In this document: positions 1-7,203 of the stretch, piece by piece | How positions within the stretch are numbered: the first letter of the stretch is position 1 | Layout of the letters: the number at the start of each line of letters is the position of its first letter | Origin: Bacillus sp. MYb209 | GTDB lineage: Bacteria > Bacillota > Bacilli > Bacillales > Bacillaceae_G | Direction: 5' to 3' | Assembly: GCF_002975175.1 (NCBI RefSeq) | Contig: NZ_PCNZ01000002.1 | Span: forward strand, 292,230-356,229 | DNA: 64,000 nt | Program-made: the position numbers and the translations under genes | The notes under the pieces: model-generated | Seen by the model: only the letters and a program-made list of their open reading frames with translations | The model's database searches: none | What the model was told of the DNA's origin: nothing

Positions 1-363
1 ATTTCGAATTCTTCCCAAGACCCTATTTATGTGCAAATAAGGAAACAATTAAGCCAGCTTATTTTAAATGGTGGTTTAAAGGGGGGAGACCAATTACCGT
101 CAATTCGTAGCTTAGCGAAGGAGTTACAAATTAGTGTAATTACAACGAAGCGTGCGTACGAGGAGCTTGAAAAAGAAGGATATATAGAAACTGTTGCTGG
201 GAAGGGGACTTATGTTTCACGTAAAAATAATGAACTATTAAAAGAACAGCGGCTACGTCTATTGGAAAGTAAAGCTGAAGAGATTGTGAATGAAAGTAAA
301 GTGTTACAGCTTTCACTTGAAGATTTGCAACAGATGATTGCGTGTTTATACGAGGGGGAATGA
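1..363 (+). CDS. GntR-family transcriptional regulator, YtrA type (5' partial)
   Basis: The reading frame is open from base 1 and continues a typical GntR N-terminus (ISNSSQDPIYVQIRKQL), so the true start lies before the window; the GTG at 31 is internal. Residues up to about 75 form the winged helix (QLPSIRSLAKELQIS, then TKRAYEELEKEGYIETVAGKGTYV). Only a short helical tail follows, as in the small YtrA subfamily, which has no large effector domain. These regulators usually repress the ABC transporter operon they precede. The stop codon touches the start region of the ATPase gene, so the two are co-transcribed and probably coupled. The ligand is unknown. Confidence 0.9.
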   Translation: MSNSSQDPIYVQIRKQLSQLILNGGLKGGDQLPSIRSLAKELQISVITTKRAYEELEKEGYIETVAGKGTYVSRKNNELLKEQRLRLLESKAEEIVNESKVLQLSLEDLQQMIACLYEGE

Positions 364-368
364 GAAAG

Positions 369-1241
369 ATGTTGGAGCTAAAAAACGTTTGTAAAACTTA
401 TCAAGATTTCTCAGTGAAAAATATAAGTTTTATATTGCCACGTGGATATATTATGGGATTTATCGGACCGAATGGAGCCGGGAAAAGTACGACAATCAAA
501 ATGATTATGAATTTAATTAGAAAAGATAGTGGAGATATAAAAATTTTTGGTAAGGACAATAAGAAAGCCGAAAAGGAAATAAAACAAAATATTGGTTTTG
601 TATATGATGAAAATCATTATTACGAAGATTTAACGTGTGAGCAAATGAAGCGTATAATTGCACCGTTATATAAAAAGTGGGATGAAAATCAGTATCAATC
701 GTATATGCAGAGATTACAAGTTCCAAAGTATAAAAAGATTAAAGAGTTATCCAAAGGGATGAAAATGAAGTTTGCGATTGCAATCGCACTTTCACATCAT
801 GCGGAATTCATTATTATGGATGAACCGACAGCAGGATTAGATCCGGTTGTTCGAAGTGAATTACTTGATATGTTGCAAGAAATTGTAATGGAAGATGAAG
901 TGTCTGTCTTATTTTCCACACACATTACTACAGACTTAGAACGCATCGCAGATTATATTACGTTCATCAATGATGGAGAAATTATATTTACTGGTGAGAA
1001 AGACGAATTAATGGAGAACTACGTAATCGTAAAGGGAAGTAATGATTTATTAGATCAAGAAGGAAAAGAGCTATTTGTTGGATTACGAAAAAATAAGTTT
1101 GGTTTCGGAGGTTTAGCGAAGGATAAAAACGCAATTATAGATTGGTTTGGAAATGAGGTCGTACTAGAAAATCCTAAATTAGATGATATCATCGTATACA
1201 CTGCGAAAGGGAGAGGTGCCTATGCGTCAGCTCGTATATAA
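369..1241 (+). CDS. ABC transporter ATP-binding protein
   Basis: Nucleotide-binding subunit of an ABC-2 type transporter. Walker A is GPNGAGKST near residues 33-41, the signature region is LSKGMKMK, and Walker B is FIIMDEPTAGLD, followed by an H-loop (FSTHI). I chose ATG 369 because GAGGGGG at 352-358 lies about 10 bases upstream; ATG 360 is in frame but too close to that site. The 3' end overlaps the next gene by 20 bp. It is the only ATPase in the cluster and presumably serves the four membrane proteins downstream. The cluster resembles the GntR-linked ytr/yhc operons of Bacillus. Substrate unknown. Confidence 0.9.
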   Translation: MLELKNVCKTYQDFSVKNISFILPRGYIMGFIGPNGAGKSTTIKMIMNLIRKDSGDIKIFGKDNKKAEKEIKQNIGFVYDENHYYEDLTCEQMKRIIAPLYKKWDENQYQSYMQRLQVPKYKKIKELSKGMKMKFAIAIALSHHAEFIIMDEPTAGLDPVVRSELLDMLQEIVMEDEVSVLFSTHITTDLERIADYITFINDGEIIFTGEKDELMENYVIVKGSNDLLDQEGKELFVGLRKNKFGFGGLAKDKNAIIDWFGNEVVLENPKLDDIIVYTAKGRGAYASARI

Positions 1242-1890
1242 AGATTTATTCTTTTTTCGGGTAACTTGGTTAGTGAATTTTGTTGTGCCTCTTGTGTTAT
1301 TTATGTTAGATCCAAGTGGTGAATTGTTATTTTCGATGAGTTGTCTATTTATAACCCTTTCCTCCGTTATGACGTTAATCTTTATGGATGAAAGGAATAA
1401 AAGTGACATTATTATAAATAGTTTACCGGTAAGTCGAAAGGATATCATAATTGCTAGATATATTTCCTGTGCAATATTTATTGTAGGTGGCATGCTCTCT
1501 ACGATGTTAGTTGTTTTTCTTATAAGAGGCATTGTGGTCATTGGTGATATCGGTGCATATCATCCTAATCTATATATTGAAATTCCATGGTATGAAGTAA
1601 TAAATGGAGTTGTTTACGCCGTATTTTTGGTTGTCACGTTTTTCCCTAGTTATTATGGTACAAAATCGAAGGTAGTAAGAAGTATAGTATCAGCAGCATC
1701 AATAGGAGTGGGGGGAATCCTTTGGATATTTATTAGTGATGGGCTGAATGAAACAACACCTTCATTCATTGGTTGGCTTATGAATCCAATGCATATTGGT
1801 GTATTTATAGTTGGAGGAATTATATTAGCTAGTGTCTATATCATTTCTATGTTTCTTACAATTAAAATTTATGAAACGCGTGATTTATAG
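1222..1890 (+). CDS. ABC-2 type membrane protein, paralogue 1 of 4
   Basis: Polytopic membrane protein of 222 residues with about six hydrophobic segments. ATG 1222 follows GGGAGAGGTG and overlaps the ATPase gene by 20 bp, which suggests translational coupling. It carries the motif shared by all four proteins of the cluster: an ERNKSD...NSLPVSRKDIIIARYI block at about residues 55-85, next to the second hydrophobic segment. It starts MRQLVYKDLFFFR, like its neighbours, and ends with YETRDL. Family knowledge supports a role as transporter permease; substrate and direction cannot be read from sequence. Confidence 0.8.
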   Translation: MRQLVYKDLFFFRVTWLVNFVVPLVLFMLDPSGELLFSMSCLFITLSSVMTLIFMDERNKSDIIINSLPVSRKDIIIARYISCAIFIVGGMLSTMLVVFLIRGIVVIGDIGAYHPNLYIEIPWYEVINGVVYAVFLVVTFFPSYYGTKSKVVRSIVSAASIGVGGILWIFISDGLNETTPSFIGWLMNPMHIGVFIVGGIILASVYIISMFLTIKIYETRDL

Positions 1891-1904
1891 AGAGGAGAAT
1901 TCAT

Positions 1905-2543
1905 ATGCAACAGTTGATTTTGAAGGAGTTTTTCTTACAGAAGAAGATGCTTCCTTTCTATTTTTTAATACCTATTTTATCTATTTTTAGGAATTCCGTA
2001 GAACCAATGGGGATTGCAATAGGATTATTTATAACATGTAGTATGATTATATATATTTCTTTTTATTATGAAGAGAAAAGTAAAACAGAAAAAGTATTAG
2101 TGAGTTTGCCTATAACGAGAAAAGAGATAGTTATAGCTAAATATATTTCAACCACATTATTTATTATAGTCGGTTTGAGTGCAACTTTTATAGTCGTAAT
2201 ATTAGGAAATATTTTGTTGAACAGAGATATAGTTATTCCTGGATATGCAATGTTTTCAGCAATATTAGCAACTTTGATTTATTGTGCAGTAACGATACCT
2301 ACTAATTACATCGGAGGATATAAAGCTACTACTGTCTTGAATGTTATAATGATTTTTCCTTTAATGAGTATGATTGGCCTTATGTGCAATGTTTTTGGTG
2401 ATAAAACAATTATGTTAAAAGTACTTCACTCTGAGGATGCTACATTTTCGATGAGTGTTCTTGGTATCGGGTCGCTAGTAGTTATAGTTATAGTTATATC
2501 CATGTTTTTCTCAATAAAAATGTTTCAGAAGGCAGAATTATAG
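1905..2543 (+). CDS. ABC-2 type membrane protein, paralogue 2 of 4
   Basis: A 212-residue membrane protein that begins MQQLILKEFFLQKK. It has the cluster motif (EEKSKTEKVLVSLPITRKEIVIAKYI) after two hydrophobic segments, then four more. A good ribosome-binding site (GAGAGGAG) precedes ATG 1905. It is separated from paralogue 1 by only 14 bp and from paralogue 3 by 33 bp. Length and hydrophobic pattern match its neighbours, so tandem duplication within the operon is the simplest origin. Confidence 0.8.
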   Translation: MQQLILKEFFLQKKMLPFYFLIPILSIFRNSVEPMGIAIGLFITCSMIIYISFYYEEKSKTEKVLVSLPITRKEIVIAKYISTTLFIIVGLSATFIVVILGNILLNRDIVIPGYAMFSAILATLIYCAVTIPTNYIGGYKATTVLNVIMIFPLMSMIGLMCNVFGDKTIMLKVLHSEDATFSMSVLGIGSLVVIVIVISMFFSIKMFQKAEL

Positions 2544-2576
2544 AAGAGGATCTTTTAATACTAGGAGGTGTAACAA

Positions 2577-3200
2577 ATGATCAAGCAACTAGTCTTAAAA
2601 GATATGATGTTGCAAAGAAAGTTAGGATTTGTGTATCTTATATCTTTGTTTTTTCTTGTCATTGTTGATTTCCGTAGCGATAGCTTCCTTATGACTTTTA
2701 GCATATCTATACCTATTCTTGGCATGATACTGTCAATGAGTTATGAGGGGAAAAATAAAAGTGAAATGATAGTAAATAGTTTACCGTTTCGGCGTAAAGA
2801 AATTGTCATAGCAAAATACATATTTGTAAGCATTTTAATTGCTTTAGGTGGCATTTTCTCACTTGTAGTTGGTTTAATCCAGTTACAAAATGAACATATA
2901 ACTGTATTTATGCTGTGGGGAGCGATTCTCGGAGGAATAACAGGTGGTTTTGTTTATAGCGTAATCGTACTTCCGATTGAATTTTCAGTAGGGTATAGCA
3001 GTGCAAAACAAATTGCTCCTTTTATCGGAATTGCATTTGGATATTTAAGTGGACTGATTGTAAGTAACGTATGGTTAGATGTAGAGAATGCTTGGAACAC
3101 GAGTATAGTCATAAATATTTGTTTCATAGCCGGGCTGCTTCTTTTATATGTCATGTCGATGGTACTCTCAATTAATTTGTATAATGAGCGTGATTTGTGA
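2577..3200 (+). CDS. ABC-2 type membrane protein, paralogue 3 of 4
   Basis: A 207-residue membrane protein starting MIKQLVLKDMMLQRK, preceded by AGGAGGTG. It keeps the shared block (GKNKSEMIVNSLPFRRKEIVIAKYI) near residues 57-80 and ends LYNERDL, close to the terminal YETRDL and YEKREF of other copies. Only 10 bp separate it from the fourth copy. It probably forms part of a hetero-oligomeric permease with the upstream ATPase; that is inference from operon position. Confidence 0.8.
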   Translation: MIKQLVLKDMMLQRKLGFVYLISLFFLVIVDFRSDSFLMTFSISIPILGMILSMSYEGKNKSEMIVNSLPFRRKEIVIAKYIFVSILIALGGIFSLVVGLIQLQNEHITVFMLWGAILGGITGGFVYSVIVLPIEFSVGYSSAKQIAPFIGIAFGYLSGLIVSNVWLDVENAWNTSIVINICFIAGLLLLYVMSMVLSINLYNERDL

Positions 3201-3210
3201 GGGGAGGGGA

Positions 3211-3810
3211 ATGTTGTTGAAACAACTAATTTTAAAAGATTTCATCGTCCATTGGAAATTTTTAATTTGGTACATGCTGTATCCTATTTTCTTTTATATG
3301 GCTTTAACAGATACGAAAAATTTATTCATAATTATGTCAGTCATTTTTACAGTCGGGGCAACAGTAAAAATATTTGAAGCAGATAGTAAAAATGAGAGTG
3401 AAGTTATATTAAATAGTTTACCAATATTGAGAAAACAAATTGTGTTTGCGAAATATATAGTGGCAATTATTATTCTTTTCATAAGCGTAACGATTGGTTG
3501 TTTCACGATGGGAATGAAGAATGGAGCTAATGTATTTGAATTTATTGAAACGACAGTGGTTGCTAGTATTAGCTTTACTTTAGTGTATTTAAGCTTTGTT
3601 TTACCGATATCATTTTGGCTAGCATATAAAAAAACTGTTTTTATTACGATATTCATATTTATAGCACCGATTGTTATTGTAGAGACGTTCTTTCAAATCA
3701 ACCTGGAACAAATTCAACTATATAATAGCATATTGTTCGTTAGTTCAATATGCATGTTCACAGTATCGGTCTTCATTTCAGTAAGAGTATATGAAAAAAG
3801 AGAATTTTAA
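3211..3810 (+). CDS. ABC-2 type membrane protein, paralogue 4 of 4
   Basis: A 199-residue membrane protein. ATG 3211 is chosen because GGGGAGGGGA sits directly upstream; the frame extends further upstream but only through the end of the preceding gene. It has the shared block (DSKNESEVILNSLPILRKQIVFAKYI) and the final YEKREF. It is the last gene of the operon and is followed at once by a hairpin terminator. Confidence 0.8.
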   Translation: MLLKQLILKDFIVHWKFLIWYMLYPIFFYMALTDTKNLFIIMSVIFTVGATVKIFEADSKNESEVILNSLPILRKQIVFAKYIVAIIILFISVTIGCFTMGMKNGANVFEFIETTVVASISFTLVYLSFVLPISFWLAYKKTVFITIFIFIAPIVIVETFFQINLEQIQLYNSILFVSSICMFTVSVFISVRVYEKREF

Positions 3811-3836
3811 AAGGTGCCTCGTAAAAGGCACCTTCT
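3811..3836 (+). terminator. Intrinsic terminator of the GntR/ABC operon
   Basis: An 8-bp perfect stem (AAGGTGCC / GGCACCTT) with a 7-base loop follows the stop codon directly. The T-tract is short (TTCTT), so it may work less well than others in the window, or act in both directions with the convergent small gene at 3837-3986. Confidence 0.75.
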
Positions 3837-3986
3837 TCAATAACGACAATACGAGAGCAAAAGTTTATACAAAGAAACGCTATTAGGTACATCTTTCGGA
3901 GTATGTAATATAAAGCTGAAAACGATAACGAGAATGAGAAAGAGGAAAAATAAAAATAGGATTTGCTTATGTATAGAATTCTGCAT
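3837..3986 (-). CDS. Small membrane protein, 49 aa
   Basis: I do not recognise the family. The frame is longer, but ATG 3986 has an AAAAGGAG site at good distance, so the product is MQNSIHKQILFLFFLF..., with one transmembrane helix at about residues 8-28 and a short tail. It converges on the ABC operon and shares its terminator region. Real expression is likely but not proven; no function is assigned. Confidence 0.55.
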   Translation of the reverse strand: MQNSIHKQILFLFFLFLILVIVFSFILHTPKDVPNSVSLYKLLLSYCRY

Positions 3987-4054
3987 ACTATCCACTCCTT
4001 TTTTAGGTAGTATGTCCAAAAGAAAAAAGGGTATGAAAAATTTTAGGAGGGAGA

Positions 4055-4243
4055 ATGATGAAAAAAAGAAAATGGTTATATAGAATAGGAGTACTTTTAT
4101 TTTCAATTGGTCTCATATTAGCAAATTTTTACTCGGATATACCACCGCTATTTCCTAATTTGCATAAAGGGCTTGGTATGAGTGTTGTCATAGTTGGTCT
4201 GTTTTGTCTTATCACATCAAATTTCTATAGAAAATCTAAATAA
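4055..4243 (+). CDS. Small membrane protein, 62 aa
   Basis: Starts MMKKRKWLYRIGVLLF after a strong TTAGGAGGGAGA site. It has two hydrophobic segments (about residues 9-25 and 40-55) joined by a short polar loop, with positive charges at both ends, as in many small Bacillus membrane proteins. A strong terminator follows. Family not recognised. Confidence 0.6.
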   Translation: MMKKRKWLYRIGVLLFSIGLILANFYSDIPPLFPNLHKGLGMSVVIVGLFCLITSNFYRKSK

Positions 4244-4247
4244 ATAT

Positions 4248-4290
4248 AAAAAGGACAGTTACTTCTTTTCAGAAGAACTGTCCTTTTTAT
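4248..4290. terminator. Bidirectional terminator
   Basis: Long stem: AAAAAGGACAGTT pairs with AACTGTCCTTTTT, continued by CTTC/GAAG around a small loop. Both flanks are A- or T-rich, so it can end transcription from the 62-aa gene (+) and from the convergent 85-aa gene (-). It contains the stop codon of the minus-strand gene. Confidence 0.85.
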
Positions 4291-4516
4291 ATAGTTTGTT
4301 CCAAAGCTTGGCGATACTCCATATAATTACGATTGCAATGGAGGCAATAATTGACCAAGCGATAGATGCAATTTCAAGTGCCATGTTGGGAAGGAATGTA
4401 AGAATGGATATTACTTTATGAAACAACCATTCTATTATATGAAAACTTATTTGCAATAGAATGACGATCCCAAGTGTGATCCATGTTAAGATTTGTTTTC
4501 CTTTTTCTTTCCACAT
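4259..4516 (-). CDS. Small membrane protein, 85 aa
   Basis: Starts MWKEKGKQILTWITLGIV. I chose ATG 4516 because the GAGGTG site overlaps the alternative upstream start at 4525. Two hydrophobic segments (about residues 9-27 and 45-68) are followed by a lysine- and serine-rich tail (YKKDSSSEKK). It lies 15 bp after the SMR genes on the same strand and could be the last gene of that operon. Family not recognised. Confidence 0.55.
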   Translation of the reverse strand: MWKEKGKQILTWITLGIVILLQISFHIIEWLFHKVISILTFLPNMALEIASIAWSIIASIAIVIIWSIAKLWNKLYKKDSSSEKK

Positions 4517-4531
4517 GACATTCACCTCACG

Positions 4532-4846
4532 TTAGCCTAATAGTTTTAAGCCAACAGCGCCGCATAGAATGCAGCTTAAGAAGGCAAGGCGGCGCCAATC
4601 CGCTGATTCACGGAAAATAAGAATACCTAGAAGTGCACTTCCGGCAGTTCCGATTCCAGTCCAAATTGCGTAAGCAGTTCCCATCGGTAATGTATCCATT
4701 GCAAGAGATAAGAAGAAGAAGCTTACGCCGAAGTTAGCGATTAAAATAACTTTTGGTGCCCAGCCTTTCTTTTCAGTGGCTACTTTCATAAAGAGTACAC
4801 CAATAATTTCACAAATACCAGCTAGAATTAAAAATACCCAAGCCAT
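4532..4846 (-). CDS. yvdR: SMR-family exporter subunit, YvdR-like (SugE/Gdx type)
   Basis: A four-helix small multidrug resistance protein of 104 residues. The essential membrane glutamate is in AGICEI near residue 13, and the LPMGTAYAIWTGIG stretch is typical of the SugE/Gdx branch. It starts one base after the stop of its partner gene. Paired SMR genes usually encode antiparallel heterodimers that export cations against protons; many SugE/Gdx members export guanidinium. Gene order with yvdS and a TetR gene matches B. subtilis yvdT-yvdS-yvdR. Substrate is inference. Confidence 0.82.
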   Translation of the reverse strand: MAWVFLILAGICEIIGVLFMKVATEKKGWAPKVILIANFGVSFFFLSLAMDTLPMGTAYAIWTGIGTAGSALLGILIFRESADWRRLAFLSCILCGAVGLKLLG

Positions 4847-4847
4847 T

Positions 4848-5180
4848 TTATGCAGCCTCCTTCGCTTCTTTTTCTTCTGTTACTCGTTTTAAACCAATTA
4901 CTCCGAAGAAGATTAAACCGATTAATAATACTTTTACGATAGAGAAAGGTTCTCCGAAGACGAAAATCTCTGTCAGAACGATACCACCTGCACCGATTCC
5001 AGTAAAGACTGCGTACACAGTACCGACAGGTAAATCTTTATAAGCTCTAAATAATAAGACGAAACTTACTGTAATTAATAGAGCGACACCTAGCCACTCG
5101 AGTGGTGTCTCCGCGTGTTTTAGTCCAATCACCCAAAAAATTTCAATAATACCAGCTAAGATAACATAAATCCATGCCAT
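4848..5180 (-). CDS. yvdS: SMR-family exporter subunit, YvdS-like
   Basis: A 110-residue four-helix SMR protein, first gene of the exporter pair. The conserved membrane glutamate is in AGIIEIFW near residue 13, and LPVGTVYAVFTGIG marks the SugE/Gdx-like branch. The charged C-terminus (TEEKEAKEAA) is absent in the partner, a common asymmetry in paired SMR proteins that fixes their opposite orientations. It has its own operator-like site 16 bp upstream and a terminator before it, so it is transcribed apart from the TetR gene. Confidence 0.82.
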   Translation of the reverse strand: MAWIYVILAGIIEIFWVIGLKHAETPLEWLGVALLITVSFVLLFRAYKDLPVGTVYAVFTGIGAGGIVLTEIFVFGEPFSIVKVLLIGLIFFGVIGLKRVTEEKEAKEAA

Positions 5181-5195
5181 ATGTTATTTCTCCTT

Positions 5196-5212
5196 CCTAC
5201 CAGTCGTTAGGT
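5196..5212. promoter_or_regulatory. TetR-type operator upstream of yvdS
   Basis: CCTACCAGTCGTTAGGT matches 15 of 17 bases of the palindrome upstream of the TetR gene (5840-5856), differing only at two central positions. It lies just upstream of the yvdS ribosome-binding site, where a bound repressor would block the exporter operon. Identification as a YvdT site is inference from recurrence and position. Confidence 0.7.
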
Positions 5213-5220
5213 AAAGGGCT

Positions 5221-5253
5221 TAAAAACGACGCATTGCAAAGGAGCAATCCGTC
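5221..5253 (-). terminator. Terminator of the TetR gene
   Basis: On the minus strand GACGGATTGC pairs with GCAATGCGTC (one mismatch), followed by GTTTTTA. It overlaps the yvdT stop codon and separates the regulator from the exporter genes, which explains why each unit has its own operator. Confidence 0.7.
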
Positions 5254-5833
5254 AGTTTGAAAGTCCGCGCCAAAATACTTTCCAAGAAGCTTCTAAACGT
5301 GTCTCAAAACGATTTAAACCTGCGTATAGTAGTTCAACCATAAGGCCGTCAAGTAAGCATAAAAAAGCCTCCAAAGCGTCTTTTACTTCAATGTTATGCA
5401 GTTCATCTTGTTCGCTTGCTCTTTTAAACACAGGGAATAAAAGTTTTCCGACATTTTCAATGTGTACATTCGCTTTATCAATAATTTGTTCGCGAAATGC
5501 ATCCGGCGGAAAATAAGAAGTTCGTAACCAAAACATTGATTCTTCACTTTCACCAAATCGTTTTGCATAGCCTTTTAATAAATGTAAGAGCAATTCTTCA
5601 GTAGACGATTTTGAAAAAAATTCGATATCGTCTGTGAAGCTCTGCAAATCTTTTTGAAGAGCGGATTCCAAGCATGTAAAATATAGCTCTTCTTTTCCTT
5701 TAAAGTGTGCGTAAATCGATGGTTTTTTAATCCCAACTTCTTGAGCAATATTTGCTAATGAAGTTCCTTCGTAGCCGTAACGTGCGAAATGAGAAAGTGC
5801 TACAGCTTTAATGCGGTTTGCTGTCATTTTCAT
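5252..5833 (-). CDS. yvdT: TetR/AcrR-family regulator, YvdT-like
   Basis: A 193-residue TetR-family repressor. Residues 1-47 are the DNA-binding region (ALSHFARYGYEGTSLANIAQEVGIKKPSIYAHFKGKEELY); the remaining helical domain binds the ligand and dimerises. It precedes the SMR pair on the same strand, as in the B. subtilis yvdTSR locus. A palindrome overlaps its own start region, so autorepression is likely. The inducer is unknown. Confidence 0.85.
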   Translation of the reverse strand: MKMTANRIKAVALSHFARYGYEGTSLANIAQEVGIKKPSIYAHFKGKEELYFTCLESALQKDLQSFTDDIEFFSKSSTEELLLHLLKGYAKRFGESEESMFWLRTSYFPPDAFREQIIDKANVHIENVGKLLFPVFKRASEQDELHNIEVKDALEAFLCLLDGLMVELLYAGLNRFETRLEASWKVFWRGLSN

Positions 5834-5838
5834 CCCCT

Positions 5839-5856
5839 ACCTACCGTTCGTTAGGT
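5839..5856. promoter_or_regulatory. TetR-type operator at the yvdT promoter
   Basis: ACCTACCGTTCGTTAGGT is a near-perfect palindrome (arms ACCTA/TAGGT plus inner CG/CG matches) directly upstream of the yvdT start codon. A second copy lies before yvdS. The pair defines a candidate motif close to ACCTAMCGNNCGKTAGGT. Confidence 0.75.
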
Positions 5857-5901
5857 TAATTGTATGGGATGAAAAATATAAAGTCAATAGGTGAAGAGTT
5901 G

Positions 5902-5932
5902 AAAAAAGAGCGCTGTAATTAACGCTCCTTTT
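5902..5932 (-). terminator. Terminator of the LacI-family gene
   Basis: On the minus strand GAGCG pairs with CGCTC across a 10-base loop and is followed by six T. It directly follows the stop codon at 5933. Confidence 0.7.
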
Positions 5933-6910
5933 TCAGACTGTTTTTCGCTCAATTAAATGGAATGAAAGTTCTTCTGAGTTCCCAATAATTTGTTCGTTTT
6001 GCATCTGTTTATGGAATAAAGAAAAAGCACGTGATCCCATCGTGAGACCGGGATGTTCAATAGTTGTAATTTCTAATGCTTTTGAAATTTCGTGGTTATC
6101 AAATCCCAGGATAGCGAGGTCTTCAGGTATGCGAATGCCATGTTTTTTTGCCTCTGTTAATAAACCAGCAGCTACTTGATCGTTCGCTGTGAAAATAGCG
6201 GTTGGACGATTTTTCATGTTTAAAATACGATGAAGTATTTTTGCCCCGTCCTGCATCGTATAACATTGATGGAAAATCCAATCAGGGTGCACTGTTTTTC
6301 CTTCGTGACGAAGAGTATCGGCGAAAGCTTTTTCACGCTCGATTGAATTAACACTTGTTTTTCTTGCTAAACAAATGCCGATTTTTTCATGACCTTTACT
6401 TAGTAAAAATGCAGTACCGAGACGGAATCCTTCATAATGATCTACATAGACAGATGAAATGAGGGGATGGTTCATTTTTTCACATGAAATAATAGGGGCG
6501 AATTTTGCGAATGGTTCAATTTGTTCCCATGAACTCGTTCGAGAGCAAATAATCATCCCGTCGAATTGTTTCATTTTCATCATTTCAAGAACGCGAATTT
6601 CTTCAATACTATCGTAATTCGTTTGGCATAAATTAATATGATATCCAGCTAATAATGCTTCGTTTCCGATTCCTTCAATGATTGTGCTAAAGTACGGAAG
6701 ATTAATAAAAGGTAGCATAACGCCAATTGTATATGTTTTGCCTTTTATTAAATGGATAGCATTAATATTTTTTGCATAGTTCAATTCTTCAACTGCATCT
6801 AGAACACGCTTACGTTTTTCTTCTTTTACGTAAGGATGATTATTAAGGACACGGGAAACCGTTGATATGGATACACCAGCAGTTTTTGCAATTTGTTTTA
6901 TATTGGCCAT
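5933..6910 (-). CDS. LacI-family transcriptional regulator
   Basis: A 325-residue LacI/GalR regulator. The N-terminal helix-turn-helix and hinge read IKQIAKTAGVSISTVSRVLNNH; a periplasmic-binding-like effector domain follows (YTIGVMLPFINLPYFSTIIEG onward, DHYEGFRLG, ILGFDNHEIS). ATG 6910 is used because GAGGTG overlaps the GTG at 6919. No sugar operon is adjacent, so the target and effector cannot be inferred from context. A minus-strand -10 (TATAAT at 6931-6936) lies upstream, and a 14-bp palindrome further up is a possible operator. Confidence 0.88.
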   Translation of the reverse strand: MANIKQIAKTAGVSISTVSRVLNNHPYVKEEKRKRVLDAVEELNYAKNINAIHLIKGKTYTIGVMLPFINLPYFSTIIEGIGNEALLAGYHINLCQTNYDSIEEIRVLEMMKMKQFDGMIICSRTSSWEQIEPFAKFAPIISCEKMNHPLISSVYVDHYEGFRLGTAFLLSKGHEKIGICLARKTSVNSIEREKAFADTLRHEGKTVHPDWIFHQCYTMQDGAKILHRILNMKNRPTAIFTANDQVAAGLLTEAKKHGIRIPEDLAILGFDNHEISKALEITTIEHPGLTMGSRAFSLFHKQMQNEQIIGNSEELSFHLIERKTV

Positions 6911-6970
6911 ATGTATCACCTCTTTACTTAATTATAGGGGGAAAATAATAAGAATGAAAAAATCTTGACC

Positions 6971-6984
6971 TGAAAAGCTTTTCA
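6971..6984. promoter_or_regulatory. Perfect 14-bp palindrome, candidate LacI-family operator
   Basis: TGAAAAGCTTTTCA is a perfect inverted repeat in the gap between the LacI-family gene and the lipoprotein gene. It follows a TTGACC that could be a plus-strand -35. Its length and TGAAA/TTTCA ends resemble LacI/CcpA-family operators, although most have a central CG rather than GC. Binding by the neighbouring regulator is inference. Confidence 0.45.
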
Positions 6985-7003
6985 CAATCTATGTTATAAG
7001 CAT

Positions 7004-7062
7004 GACTTTTGTTATTCGCGTAACCTTTTTATTTGGGCGTAAGAATAGCGGGGTCTTTTTTT
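7004..7062 (+). terminator. Strong terminator-like hairpin with no gene before it
   Basis: GACTTT pairs with GGGGTC (allowing G-U), then GTTATTC with GAATAGC, around an inner loop, and TTTTTTT follows. It lies 141 bp before the lipoprotein gene and just downstream of the palindrome at 6971. It may end a short RNA or act as an attenuator in the lipoprotein leader. The rest of 7063-7203 holds GAAGCG/CGCTTC repeats and no gene. Confidence 0.55.
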
Positions 7063-7203
7063 ATATGTCTGCAAAGAATTTTTGTCAAAATGTGTGAGAA
7101 TAACGTGGAAAGTTTTCGGAGGAGGCGTTTGATAACGAAGCGAATAGAAGAGAGTATAAACGCTTCGCTCGTTAAGAGAGCGGTATGAAAGGGCGGAAAC
7201 AAA

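Noticed and set aside
4532-5260. Guanidine (ykkC) riboswitch before the SMR genes
   Set aside because: No leader with the conserved ykkC sequence is present; the region holds a terminator and a TetR-type operator instead.
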